A DNA stretch of 64,000 bases from JAUXFS01 sp963772635 (GTDB lineage Bacteria; Pseudomonadota; Alphaproteobacteria; Rhodospirillales; Defluviicoccaceae). Each line of letters starts with the position of its first letter. Positions within the stretch are counted from its first letter, which is position 1. The stretch spans positions 1 through 64,000 of the forward strand of contig CAVYYK010000003.1 in NCBI GenBank assembly GCA_963772635.1, in the 5' to 3' direction. Below the pieces are notes generated by a model. That model searched no databases. It was not told where the DNA came from and worked only from the letters and a program-made list of their open reading frames with translations. Shown here piece after piece: positions 1-9,990 of this stretch. The translations under genes and the position numbers were made by a program.

Positions 1-394
1 CGGTCTGGTGCTGAGGGCGATGCGCGAGAATACCGAGCGGGTCGCCTTCGCCGGCATCCCCGTCTACCGCTATCGCCTCTACGCCTTCGCCCTCTCGGGC
101 GCGTTCGCCGGTCTCGCCGGGGCGCTGTTCTCGCCGTTCAACCGCATCGCGGTGCCGGAGATGGTGCACTGGACCCAGTCGGCGGAGCCGGTGCTGATGA
201 GCATTCTCGGCGGCAGCCAGTATTTCTTCGGACCGATCTTCGGCTCGGCGGTGTTCCTCGTCCTCAAGAACGGGATCACAACCTTCACCACCGAGTGGAT
301 GATCTATCTCGGGATCATTCTCGGCCTGATGGTATTGTTCATGCCGCGCGGCCTGCTTGGCGTCTTCGACCGCTGGCTGGGGGGGCGCACGTGA
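1..394 (+). CDS. livM: Branched-chain amino acid-type ABC permease LivM, 3' part
   Basis: The C-terminal ~130 residues of an inner-membrane ABC permease; the start lies before the window. Recognisable LivM features are the cytoplasmic coupling region (LRAMRENTERVAFAG, the EAA-like loop contacting the ATPase) and the last hydrophobic helices ending MPRGLLGVFDRWLGGRT. The permease would import branched-chain amino acids or, as often in this family, another carboxylate or amide. Its TGA stop overlaps the GTG start of livG, so the genes are translationally coupled. This is a different copy from the Liv operon at 23-27 kb. Substrate cannot be read from the sequence. Confidence 0.9.
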   Translation, partial: GLVLRAMRENTERVAFAGIPVYRYRLYAFALSGAFAGLAGALFSPFNRIAVPEMVHWTQSAEPVLMSILGGSQYFFGPIFGSAVFLVLKNGITTFTTEWMIYLGIILGLMVLFMPRGLLGVFDRWLGGRT

Positions 395-1148
395 GCGCGC
401 CGTTCCTGGAGGTCGACGGCGTCACCAAGTCCTTCGGCCATTTCATTGCCGTCGATGACATCTCGCTGACCCTCGGCGAGGGCGAGGTGACGGCGCTGAT
501 CGGACCCAACGGCGCCGGCAAAACCACCCTCTACAACATGGTCTCCGGTCGCCTGAAACCGACTTCGGGGACGGTGCGGTTTCGCGGCCGGGAGATCTCC
601 GGCCTCCCGCCGCATCGGATCAGCCGGCTGGGGGTGTCACGCTCGTTCCAGATCACCAACATCTTCAACGAACTCACCGTACTCGAAAACGTCGGCGTCG
701 CCCTCGTCGCCCATCACGACAAGGGCCTCAAACTGTGGCAGGTGGCGAAACGGGACAAGACGCTCGCCGACCAGGGAATGGCGTTGCTGGGCCGCCTTGG
801 CCTCGATCAGCTGGCGGCGAGCCGCGCGGGTACCATCAGTTACGGCGACAAGCGCCTGCTCGAACTGGCGATCGTGCTCGCCACCGAGCCGAAGCTCGTC
901 CTCCTCGACGAACCGACCGCCGGCATGACGCCGGAGGAAACCCACGGCGTGGTTCGCCTGATCCGCTCGCTGGCAACGACCGGCCCCTACACGTTCTTTA
1001 TCACCGAGCACGACATGGAGGTGGTGTTCGGCCTCGCCCAGCGGATTTTCGTGATGCACCGGGGCGCTCTCCTCGCCGCCGGCACGCCCGACGAAATACG
1101 AAGCAATCGCGAGGTGCGTACTGCCTATCTCGGCGAGGAAGTGGACTG

Positions 1149-1149
<1 letters not shown>
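391..1149 (+). CDS. livG: ABC transporter ATP-binding protein LivG
   Basis: 252-residue ATPase of a Liv-type importer. Visible motifs are Walker A (GPNGAGKTT, about residue 40), Q-loop (SRSFQITNIF), Walker B with catalytic Glu (LVLLDEPTAGM) and switch His (FITEHDMEVVF). The ABC signature is the relaxed ISYGDKRLLEL form usual for LivG. The C-terminal YLGEE is also typical. The GTG start at 391 is preferred over upstream in-frame codons because it gives the normal N-terminus (SAPFLEVDGVTKSF) and overlaps the livM stop (GTGA). It ends in an overlap with livF. It would act at the inner membrane with LivM and LivF to power uptake. Confidence 0.95.
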
Positions 1150-1847
<698 letters not shown>

Positions 1848-1874
1848 TGGCTGGTTCGGCGCGATTATGCACTG

Positions 1875-3668
1875 TCAAAGGCGGGCGAGATCGAGATCGG
1901 CTTGGTCGCCGGCCCAGGCCCGCTTGAACAGGCGCTCGGTCAGTTGCGCCGCGACCGCTTCGCCCTGGGCCTTTTGGGCTTCCCTCAGGCCGTAAAGCGC
2001 CCAGCCGTTGTTGGGGGTGCGGATCAGGCTTTGCTGGAACGCCCGCTCGGCTTCCGCCGGCTTGCCGGCCGCCAGCAGCACGGCGCCGAGCGACTGACGC
2101 ACCGGGTAGTACCAGTACGGCGGCTCCAGATACGGCAGGCTGTCCTCGACGGCGATCGCCAGTTCGAACTGCTTCGCCGCCGTCTCGAGATCGCCCTCCG
2201 CCCGGGCGATGCGGGCGGCGACCACGTGCTGGGCGAGGCGCAGGATGTCGGGCACGGGAACGCCGCCGGCGATCATCGACCCGAAGTCGGCGTTTTCCTC
2301 GATGGCGACGATCGCTCGGCCCTCGTTGCGCGCCGCTTCGACGTCGCCGCCGGAGGCCAGCGCGACGCCACGCATATAGTGCCAAACCGCTTTCACATAC
2401 GGGAAGGTGTCTCCCGGATCCGGCACCGACAGCACCGTCTCCAGATCGCTCATCTGCGCATGGGCGAAGTAGGGCGCACCCTTGATCAGTTGGATCCACG
2501 GAACGCTGCGGGCGACCTCGTCGGAGATTTTTCCGTCGAGATGCTTCGCCGCGTCCATCGCCGTCTCCCGGTCGCCGGCCATCTGGGCGGAGACGAGGAG
2601 GAAGTGGATGTTGTGGGGATAGTAGCCGCTGGCATAGATGCCCGCCGAATCGCTCCGGGCGAGATAGGCCTCGTCGGCCGCGACCGCATCCCGGTTGGCG
2701 TCGAGCGAGTCCAGATAGCGTCCGACCCGATAGTAGATGTGGGACGGCATGTGGACCAGGTGGCCGGCGCCGGGGATCAACGCGCCGAGGCGGTCCGCAT
2801 AGGGCTCCGCCCGCTCCGGCGTGGTCGAAGCCTCGACGGTGTGGATGTAGAAATGGATGGCGCCCGGATGATCCGGGTTTCGCGCCAGCACCCGCTCCAG
2901 CGTCCGCACCAGCTCCGCCGTCCGCCCCTTCGACGTCGTGCCGTCCGCCTCCCAATAGTCCCACGGCGACAAGTTCATCAGCGATTCCGCGTAGAACACG
3001 GCGATATCGTCGTCATCGGGAAACCTGGCGACCACCTCGGCCATCGCTTTGGCATAGTCGGTGTCGAGCGCCACCCTGTCGGCGTCCGGATCGGCCGAAT
3101 ATCGTTTCGCCAACGCGGCGATCAGCGACTGCTCGCGAAGGTTTGCGTCGCCGGCCAGTTCCTGCGCCCGGGTGACCGCAGAGAAGGCGGGAACGACGGC
3201 CGACGGTTCCATCGGCGCGTTGATGTTGGGGCCGAGCACCAGCGCCTCGCCCCAGGCGCACATCGCGCAGGTGGGATCGATCCGCCGCGCCTTCCTGAAC
3301 GCGCGAAGGGCCTCCGCGTGATTAAAACCGTAGGCCAGACGCAAACCCTGATCGAAATACCGTTGCGCCAGTTCGTCGGTCGTGGTGATCGGGTAGGTCA
3401 GGTCGCCGAGGTTGTCCCACAGCGGCGGACCATCATCGTCATCCGCCTCGATGCGCGCCGCGTAAGCCGCGGCAAGTTGAACCCGCGGCCTGAACATGCC
3501 GGCTCTGGCGCCGCCCAGCCCGCACACGGACCTGGCAATAAAGGCCGGATCGACCAGCTCCGAAACCCGGGTCACCCCCACCGACGATGGGGGAGCACCC
3601 GCGAAAACAGCCGTCGCGGCAAGCGCCGAGACGGTGACAAAACCGCCGCCAAGCTTCCAAGGGGACAT
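1875..3668 (-). CDS. Secreted tetratricopeptide-repeat protein
   Basis: 597 residues with an N-terminal signal peptide (basic start, hydrophobic VTVSALAATAVFAGA) followed by TPR-like helical repeats through most of the length. Examples are the blocks around YGFNHAEALRAFRKARRID and AAGKPAEAERAFQQSL. A CAMCAWGEALVLGPNINAPM block resembles a family of exported TPR proteins of unknown function. The ATG at 3668 is chosen because GGAGAGGAG lies 8 bases upstream; a GTG three codons earlier has no such spacing. It is probably periplasmic and involved in protein-protein contacts; its partners are unknown. It is monocistronic as far as can be seen. Confidence 0.8.
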   Translation of the reverse strand: MSPWKLGGGFVTVSALAATAVFAGAPPSSVGVTRVSELVDPAFIARSVCGLGGARAGMFRPRVQLAAAYAARIEADDDDGPPLWDNLGDLTYPITTTDELAQRYFDQGLRLAYGFNHAEALRAFRKARRIDPTCAMCAWGEALVLGPNINAPMEPSAVVPAFSAVTRAQELAGDANLREQSLIAALAKRYSADPDADRVALDTDYAKAMAEVVARFPDDDDIAVFYAESLMNLSPWDYWEADGTTSKGRTAELVRTLERVLARNPDHPGAIHFYIHTVEASTTPERAEPYADRLGALIPGAGHLVHMPSHIYYRVGRYLDSLDANRDAVAADEAYLARSDSAGIYASGYYPHNIHFLLVSAQMAGDRETAMDAAKHLDGKISDEVARSVPWIQLIKGAPYFAHAQMSDLETVLSVPDPGDTFPYVKAVWHYMRGVALASGGDVEAARNEGRAIVAIEENADFGSMIAGGVPVPDILRLAQHVVAARIARAEGDLETAAKQFELAIAVEDSLPYLEPPYWYYPVRQSLGAVLLAAGKPAEAERAFQQSLIRTPNNGWALYGLREAQKAQGEAVAAQLTERLFKRAWAGDQADLDLARL

Positions 3669-3835
3669 TTCGCACACTCCTCTCCAAACATTTCGTTCGG
3701 AGAGAGTGGCGTTTCAATGTTTCCGGATGATTTCAGCGGCGCCGGACTTGCGTTTCAATTGTTTCAGCAAGATCGGGGGAAGTGAATTGCCGTGGTCCGG
3801 AAGGCGTGCGCGCTCAAATGGGCGCGCCCGTAACG

Positions 3836-4063
3836 TCAGGCGGCGTGTCCAACGGCCGGATTTGGCTTCTGTTCGTCGCGCCGGTTTCCCCAAACTTGGT
3901 CATGATGCCCGACACAGAAGGATGAGCCCTCCCGAATGCGCCTGCCGCAGACGACATAGACGCCAAAGCCTTCACGGCTCTCGATCCACCGGCACTGGCG
4001 GTGGTTGGCCTCGCTCAACAAAACTTTGCCGGGCGCGGCGATAAAACCCATGGTGTTCCGCAT
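3836..4063 (-). CDS. GcrA-like zinc-binding mini-protein
   Basis: About 75 residues. The core LLSEANHRQCRWIESREGFG followed by VCGRR and SFCVGHHDQVWG matches the C-terminal Cys/His region of the alphaproteobacterial cell-cycle regulator GcrA (CRW, CG, C..HH). The N-terminal DNA-binding helix-turn-helix of GcrA is absent. Either this is a stand-alone metal-binding module or the gene is truncated. The start is uncertain: ATG at 4063 or 4051, neither with a strong ribosome-binding site. The longer upstream frame is not convincing as coding. Family resemblance is by eye only. Confidence 0.55.
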   Translation of the reverse strand: MRNTMGFIAAPGKVLLSEANHRQCRWIESREGFGVYVVCGRRIREGSSFCVGHHDQVWGNRRDEQKPNPAVGHAA

Positions 4064-4287
4064 GGAATAATCTACCGTATGTTGTTGATGTTGTCTGCCC
4101 GCGTTCCTTAGAGCGGACATGCTCCCGCAGGGCACATCCAAGACCAGAACCGCCGTCCGGCGCAACCGCTATTCTCGCCCATCTGATCTGTGCATACGGC
4201 ATAGCTGGATAGAAAGCGGTAATCACAGTGGTCGATGGTGTAGAGTCGATGACGTAGTATGGGGTCGCAGGTCCGGGACTGTTGGCG

Positions 4288-4884
4288 ATGACTGAAGAAA
4301 ACCCAAAGAACGCCGTCGCCGGTTGGCGTGAGGTCGAGGCGGCGGACTTCGCGGAGGCCGGCAGGGCGCCGTTCGCGGCCCTCGCCGGTGCGCCGGCCCG
4401 ACGATGCTTCCGCCATGAAGACGGCTCCGCGGCCGCCGTCGTCCGGATCGCAAACCTGAAAGGCCAGGCAGCCCCAACGACGCTCGCGCTGACGGGTGAA
4501 AAGGACCCGAAGGCCGGCCTGCTGTCGGTGTCCGCCGGGGCGGGACCGGATCGTATCGCCGGCGCCGTCGATTGCTGCACCGGGGACGAGGAACTCGGGC
4601 AGCATCCCCTCTACCTCGCTTTGCCCGACACGCAAGAGCAGCCGATGACCGCCGCCGTTCGGGCACGGCTGGCGGTGCCGGAGCCCGTCGGCACCCTGGA
4701 TGTGAAAGCGGCCGGTGGCGAAAGCCGCTGGAACCTCTATCGCGTCAAGATGGAGGAACGGCTCGCCCCTGATCTACGCCGCGAACTCCTCACCCGCGGG
4801 GTAGGGCCCGGACCCATCGAGGGTCCGGACAACCTACGCGGACGAGAAAAGTGGTTTCAGCGCCGATCCGGCAAAGACGAATAG
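4288..4884 (+). CDS. Hypothetical protein
   Basis: 198-residue reading frame from the ATG at 4288. Codon choice is strongly G/C at third positions, as in neighbouring genes, which supports coding in this frame. There is no signal peptide or membrane segment. The protein is Ala-rich and mildly acidic, and I recognise no domain. It converges with the BNR-repeat gene with 12 bases between stops. A same-length minus-strand frame overlaps it but has poorer codon bias and an arginine-rich translation. Confidence 0.5.
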   Translation: MTEENPKNAVAGWREVEAADFAEAGRAPFAALAGAPARRCFRHEDGSAAAVVRIANLKGQAAPTTLALTGEKDPKAGLLSVSAGAGPDRIAGAVDCCTGDEELGQHPLYLALPDTQEQPMTAAVRARLAVPEPVGTLDVKAAGGESRWNLYRVKMEERLAPDLRRELLTRGVGPGPIEGPDNLRGREKWFQRRSGKDE

Positions 4885-4896
4885 CGCATCAAGCAA

Positions 4897-7095
4897 TCAG
4901 TCGAGGCCGAGCCGCCACAGGCTGCGGCCATAGGTCGCGGCCGTCAGCGTGTTGTCATGGATGTGATAGACCATGTCGATCACCATCACGTTGGGCAGGT
5001 TGCGGGTGATGTCCGACCAGTTGTCTCCCCCGTCCTCGGAGACATGAACGCCGACGTCGCTACAGACGAACACCCGGTTGGGCGCTTTGCTCGAGATGGC
5101 GATGCCGTTGTGGGGGACCCGGGGCAATCGCCCCTGATCGATGTCCTCCCATGTGACCCCGCCGTCCCGGGAGCGAAAAACGCTGTTGTTGTCGAAGTTG
5201 GCAACCGTGGCGTAGACGAGATCGGCATCCGTCGGACTCGCCTTCAAGCGGGTAATCTGACGCCCCGGCATCAGCGGCCCCGAAAGGTCGCCGCTCCAGG
5301 TATCGCCACCGTCGGTGCTGCGAAAAACGCCACCGTTGTTGGTACCGACGTAGACGGATTGGGAATTGGCACTCGCGACTTCGATCGCGGTGATGTCGCT
5401 GCCGTCCAACACCGGTGACACCGCCTGCCAGGTATCGCCGTCGTTGCGTGTCCGCCAGACGCGCTGGGTGCCGGTAAAGACGATGCGGGGATCGTTCTGG
5501 TCCATGGCGAGGAACACCATCCACATGCTGTTCCGCTCGCTGTTGCCCTGGGGCAGCGGCGAGACGTCGACCCAGCCCTCCGGCTGGCGGAACCGAACGA
5601 TGCGCATCTGTTGCGAGGACGCATAGAGGTGGAGCGGATTGGTCGGGTCGATGGTGATCCAGCCGCCGTCGCCGCCGGAGATCATGAAATGATCGTCGGT
5701 GCTTCCGGTCTGGGTGATGTTGGTTCCGTTATCCTGGCACCCGCCGCCGTAGATCCGGCCGTCCGACTGGGCCATCTCCAGGTCGTAGTACATGGTCGCG
5801 GCGAGGCCGTTGCTGCGGTTCTCCCAGGTCTCGCCGCCGTCGTCGCTCCGGTCGATACCGCCGTCGTTCGCCGCGTAGATAATCCCGGGCTGCGCCGTCG
5901 GCATGACGTGACGATGCTGATCGGCATGGGCGTACTGAGGGTCGCCCCGGTCCCGCCACCAGTCGGTAACCCGTTGCCAGCTCTGCCCGCCATTGGTGGT
6001 GCGGTGGATGTCGACACCGCCGCAGACGACGTGATCGGGGTTGGTCGGGTGCACGGCGATGGTGTTGTTGTAGAACATCTGTCGTTCGTCGGCGAAGTGG
6101 GCGCCGGCGATATCGGTCCAGCTATCGCCGCCATTGCCCGAACGGTAGACACCGAGGACGCCGCTCTGCCGGTCGGCGAACTGGGCGTAGAGCACCGACG
6201 TGTCGGACGGTGCGATGGCCAAGGCTCCGCGACCCGATATCGTCGGGTCAGGCAGTCCGGATAGCAGATGGGTCCACGTCTGGCCGCCGTCCACGGAGCG
6301 CCAGATCCCCGAGAGCACGCCTCTCGCGGTTATTACCGTGTACAGGACGTCCCGTCGGCTGGGATCGAACTGGATATCGTGGCATCGATAAGCCCCGGTC
6401 GTGGCGAAGGACTCCCTTTGCCAGGTGGCGCCGCCGTCGCGGGAGGTCCACATGCCGTCGGTGCCGGTCCCGTGCGAAACGCCGCCGAGGCGGATGTGCC
6501 TGTGGTCGCTGGGATCGACCGCAATTGTGCCGATACGGGTGGGAAGTCCGGTGTCGGCGGACGCGGCCAGCAACTCCCAATTGTCGCCGCCGTCGGTCGA
6601 ACGAAACAGGCCGACGCCGGGATGGGAGTCGGCGGAGAGGTTGGCCTCCCCGGTCCCGCAATAGATGACATCGGGATTGCTGGAGCAAAGGGCGAGAGAC
6701 CCGATGTTGAGCGTCGGATGCTTGTGCCACAGGCCTTCCCAGCTACGTCCTCCGTCGGTGCTGCGCCAGACCCCGCCGCCGGCGGCGCCGGCGATGACCC
6801 GGTCCGCATCGGTGGGGTGACAAACCAGCGCGGTCATCCGCCCGCCGATATTGGACGGGCCGACGAATTCCCACTGGGTCGCACCGGACGCCGGGGCGAT
6901 TTCGGTCGCCACCCGCTCCCGTTCTCTCAGCAGCGCGGTGCCCGACGCCTCGCGATACGGCCAGGCCTCCCGCGAACGGAACCAATTGGCCCGTTGCTTA
7001 TGGGTCGACAGATCGGCCTCGGGCGGGCCGACGAGGCGCTCCTTACGCGGACCGTCGGCAAGCTGTTGGCGATACTCCTGGAGTTCGATAGCCAT
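4897..7095 (-). CDS. BNR/Asp-box repeat beta-propeller protein (sialidase/VPS10-like fold)
   Basis: 732 residues carrying about eleven Asp-box repeats of the form S/T-x-D/N-G-G-x-x-W, for example STDGGRSW, SRDGGATW, SVDGGQTW, TTNGGQSW, SDDGGETW, STDGGDTW and SEDGGDNW, spread over residues ~105-710. This is the pattern of six- to ten-bladed propellers in sialidase-like and VPS10-like proteins. No signal peptide precedes the propeller; the N-terminus (MAIELQEYRQQLADG) is charged. Catalytic sialidase Arg and FRIP motifs are not evident, so an enzymatic role is doubtful. It is co-directional with the 69-residue membrane gene just upstream (12 bp gap), probably one transcript. Confidence 0.8.
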   Translation of the reverse strand: MAIELQEYRQQLADGPRKERLVGPPEADLSTHKQRANWFRSREAWPYREASGTALLRERERVATEIAPASGATQWEFVGPSNIGGRMTALVCHPTDADRVIAGAAGGGVWRSTDGGRSWEGLWHKHPTLNIGSLALCSSNPDVIYCGTGEANLSADSHPGVGLFRSTDGGDNWELLAASADTGLPTRIGTIAVDPSDHRHIRLGGVSHGTGTDGMWTSRDGGATWQRESFATTGAYRCHDIQFDPSRRDVLYTVITARGVLSGIWRSVDGGQTWTHLLSGLPDPTISGRGALAIAPSDTSVLYAQFADRQSGVLGVYRSGNGGDSWTDIAGAHFADERQMFYNNTIAVHPTNPDHVVCGGVDIHRTTNGGQSWQRVTDWWRDRGDPQYAHADQHRHVMPTAQPGIIYAANDGGIDRSDDGGETWENRSNGLAATMYYDLEMAQSDGRIYGGGCQDNGTNITQTGSTDDHFMISGGDGGWITIDPTNPLHLYASSQQMRIVRFRQPEGWVDVSPLPQGNSERNSMWMVFLAMDQNDPRIVFTGTQRVWRTRNDGDTWQAVSPVLDGSDITAIEVASANSQSVYVGTNNGGVFRSTDGGDTWSGDLSGPLMPGRQITRLKASPTDADLVYATVANFDNNSVFRSRDGGVTWEDIDQGRLPRVPHNGIAISSKAPNRVFVCSDVGVHVSEDGGDNWSDITRNLPNVMVIDMVYHIHDNTLTAATYGRSLWRLGLD

Positions 7096-7107
7096 GGTCC
7101 CCTTCCC

Positions 7108-7317
7108 TCACCGAGCTTCGGCTTTGAAGATCGACCGCCGGCCGATGACGTCGAAGATCAGCGAAAACACGAACCAGGTCGCCAGAAACGCCAGGCATTC
7201 CAATCCGAAGGAACCAAACTTGTAGAACAGCTCGGCGGTCAGAAAGGCAAGGGAAAGCGCCGGTGCCTCGAGAATGAGCAGGCGCTTCAAGCTGGTGTTA
7301 CGGATCATATGGTACAT
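7108..7317 (-). CDS. Small two-helix membrane protein
   Basis: 69 residues with two hydrophobic stretches (LLILEAPALSLAFLTAELFY and LAFLATWFVFSLIFDVIG) and a basic tail. The ATG at 7317 is chosen for the ribosome-binding site GGGGAGGAG five bases upstream. A start seven codons earlier would overlap that site. It is the first gene of a likely two-gene operon with the BNR-repeat protein, which suggests a membrane anchor or partner role (inference). Resemblance to DUF2061-type small membrane proteins is possible but not certain. Confidence 0.65.
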   Translation of the reverse strand: MYHMIRNTSLKRLLILEAPALSLAFLTAELFYKFGSFGLECLAFLATWFVFSLIFDVIGRRSIFKAEAR

Positions 7318-7650
7318 AGACACTCCTCCCCGTTTCATGTCTTTGGCTGCAGGGGCTTAGGGTCGGTCGTTGGACCCACGCCACAAGATTACCAGATGCG
7401 ATGAGTGTTGATTGAAGCGTTCGTGTCCGTCTCGCCGCACCCCCTCGACCAAGGACTAAACAAGCTCCAATAATAAAACAAAGACATCGGAAATGCGATG
7501 ACTTTTGGCTGGCCACTAACAATTTTGAGCGCAAAGAATTTGTGGTTAATGACTACATGATGAACGGGGTCGCACCAGCGCCGCAGCCGGTTCGCCCTCG
7601 AATCCGCGGCCCGATTGACTCGCCGGCCCGATTACGGAAGAACACCGGCA
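7318..7650. other. Divergent intergenic region, relatively AT-rich
   Basis: 333 bp between the minus-strand small membrane gene and the plus-strand hydrolase lipoprotein. It is more AT-rich than its surroundings around 7440-7560, as expected for two outward promoters. A weak plus-strand sigma-70-like pair can be proposed (TTGAGC near 7528, TAATGA 16 bases later), without confidence. A short minus-strand frame here has poor codon bias and is not called a gene. No repeats or clear hairpins were seen. Confidence 0.4.
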
Positions 7651-9022
7651 ATGGAGCAAGACATTTCCCCTGAGAGCGATGGTGAAGGCATGCGGGCGGA
7701 GCGCGGGAGACGCAGGACTTTCGCTCGCTGGGCGGTCGTCGCGTTATTGTTGCTGTTGATCGCGGCATGCACAGCCGCACCGAAGCCCGCAATGACGGTG
7801 CTCCAGCGGCCGGAGCGGCCTTACGAATACCCGTGGATCGACCCCTACACGGCGACCGTCGTCGGCACCCCGCCGGTGCTCAAGGCGGATCTGCCGAAGA
7901 AGATCAACATCGACGAGTTGGAGTTGAAGGTCTTTCCGGATCGCCCGATCCCCGAGGTCTTCTGGTACGACAGCGCGCTGAGGTTTTCGCTGGTTTCCCA
8001 GCGCTCCAAGGCACCGCTGATCTTCATCATCGCCGGCACCGGCGCACCTCATGAATTCGAAACTCATGAAGGTGATGCAGCGGGCCTTTTTCGATGCCGG
8101 CTTTCACGTCATCTCGCTGCCTTCCCCGACCCACCCGAACTTCATCGTCAACGCCTCGACCACGAGCGTGCCCGGCCGGATCGGCGACGATGCGAGGGAT
8201 CTCTATCGAGCCATGCGGCTCGCCTACGCGGAAGTCGAAGATCGGATCGAGGTCTCGGATTTCCATCTCACCGGGTACAGCCTCGGCGGATGGCACGCCG
8301 CCTTCGTCGCCAAGCTGGATGAAACCGAGGGCGCGTTCGGTTTCGGCAAGGTTCTGATGATCAATCCCCCGGTCAGCCTGTACAACTCGGTCAGGATCCT
8401 CGACCACTTGCTGGACGACACCCTTCCGGAGGGAACCGGGCAGTACGATGCCTTCATCGACAACGTCTTCGAGGCGTTCTCCCAGGTTTACCCGCAGTCC
8501 ACGGCGGTCGATTTCAACGATTTGGTTTACCAGGCTTACGTCAAGTTCGTCCCCACCGAGACGACTTTGCAGTCGCTCATCGGATTGGATTTCCGGTTTT
8601 CGTCCAACAACATGGCGTTCGTCGCCGATGTGATGGCGGACTATGGATACATCGTCCCCAGGGGCACGAAACTCGACAGCCTGAGCTCCCTCACCGATTA
8701 CTTCGACCACGGGATGACCCTGAGCTTCGAGAGCTATTTCGACCGATTTCTGTATCCTTACTTCAAGGCCCGGGACCCCGACCTCACACGAGAGGCGCTG
8801 ATCAACGAGGCGAGCCTCCACGGCATCCAGGACTATCTGGCGGGTGCCGACAAGATCGGTCTGTTGACCAACGAGGACGACATCATTCTCGCACCCGGTG
8901 AGATCGATTATCTGCGAACGCTGTTCGGATCCCGGGCGCAGATTTTCCCCACCGGCGGTCATTGCGGCAATCTCGATGATCGTCACGTCGTCCACGCCAT
9001 GGTCAGTTTCTTCAAGCAATGA
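7651..9022 (+). CDS. Alpha/beta-hydrolase lipoprotein, interrupted by a +1 frame break
   Basis: The N-terminal part (7651 to about 8045) has a lipoprotein signal (VVALLLLLIAACTAAP, lipobox Cys) and ends in an oxyanion-type strand LIFIIAGTGA. The rest continues in the next frame from about 8050, with HVISLPSPTHPNF, a nucleophile elbow GYSLGG (Ser) and a late Asp/His region (TGGHCGN). Joined, it is ~455 residues, one serine hydrolase of unknown substrate anchored at the membrane. One extra base near 8045 explains the break. It overlaps the MlaA-type gene (ATGA), so both form an operon, perhaps in envelope lipid handling (inference). Confidence 0.7.
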
Positions 9023-9798
9023 GCGAGCTTCGCGTGCTTATCTATTGGAAAACATGGAAGTTGACGATAGTGGCCGGTATGGTCGGCCTTGCGCTGGCCG
9101 GATGCGCGGCGACAACGCCCCAACAGGTCGGCGAAACGCCCAACCACGATCAGGCCGCCGGCACGAGTGACGACGCCCCCGCCGAATTGATCGACGTTTA
9201 CGACCCCTGGCAAGGGTTCAATCGCGGTGTCTACAAATTCAACACCGCTTTCGACAGGGCAGTCTTTTTACCCGTCGTCGAGGGATACGAGTGGGTGATG
9301 CCCGTATACCTGCAGGACCGGGTCACGGACTTCTTCGCCAATTTGAAAGACTTGACCACTTTCGCCAATCAAGTCCTTCAGCTCAAACCCGCTGAGGCCG
9401 GCCTGACCGCCTTCAGGGTCGGGGTCAATTCGCTCATGGGGCTGTTCGGTCTGTTCGACCTGGCGACGGAACTCGGGATGCCGCGCTACCACGAGGATTT
9501 CGGACAGACCCTCGGCCACTGGGGTGTCGGCGACGGACCGTACCTGGTCCTTCCCATTCTCGGGCCCTCGAACCTGCGCGACGCCGCCGGCTGGGCCACG
9601 GACACCGCCGCCTTTGCCCTGGTCGATCCGTTCCAGGCGTCCTCGTTCCAGATGGAATATCCTCCGGTGTTCGCCCTCAACGTGATCAACCAGCGCAAGA
9701 TCCAGTCGTTCCGCTATTTCGAAACGGGATCACCGTTCGAGTACGAACTGATCCGATTCCTCTATACCCAGAAGCGTGAAATCGAGATCGAGAACTGA
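9019..9798 (+). CDS. mlaA: MlaA/VacJ-family phospholipid-trafficking lipoprotein
   Basis: 259 residues. A signal peptide with lipobox (VGLALAGC, Cys at ~30) is followed by the MlaA domain. Hallmarks are DPWQGFNRGVYKFN near residue 62, RVTDFFANL, FRVGVNSLMGLFGLFDLA, FGQTLGHWGVGDGPYLVLPILGPS and the C-terminal YFETGSPFEYELIRFLYTQKR. The family sits in the outer membrane and extracts mislocalised phospholipids with OmpC and the MlaBCDEF ABC system. No mlaBCDEF genes are in this window. Translationally coupled to the hydrolase lipoprotein upstream. Confidence 0.9.
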   Translation: MSELRVLIYWKTWKLTIVAGMVGLALAGCAATTPQQVGETPNHDQAAGTSDDAPAELIDVYDPWQGFNRGVYKFNTAFDRAVFLPVVEGYEWVMPVYLQDRVTDFFANLKDLTTFANQVLQLKPAEAGLTAFRVGVNSLMGLFGLFDLATELGMPRYHEDFGQTLGHWGVGDGPYLVLPILGPSNLRDAAGWATDTAAFALVDPFQASSFQMEYPPVFALNVINQRKIQSFRYFETGSPFEYELIRFLYTQKREIEIEN

Positions 9799-9990
9799 CG
9801 CCAACGGTGCCGATGGGGACGTCGCTTCCCGGTGACAAAGAGCGAAAGGGCGTACACGCAGCAATGAAACCACACATTTGGACTTCCTCCCGTCGTCGGT
9901 GTTGGTACAAAATCCAACCCGGAGAACGTGCGAAGTGTCACCTGCTTCCTCCGTGTTGTTCGACGGGAACATCAAGCGAAAGGCCGCCCC

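Noticed and set aside
1902..3785. 627-residue plus-strand frame opposite the TPR gene
   Set aside because: Shadow frame; the minus strand has a signal peptide, ribosome-binding site and TPR motifs.
7298..7534. 78-residue minus-strand frame upstream of the small membrane gene
   Set aside because: Would overlap the ribosome-binding site and promoter region; codon bias poor; no motif.
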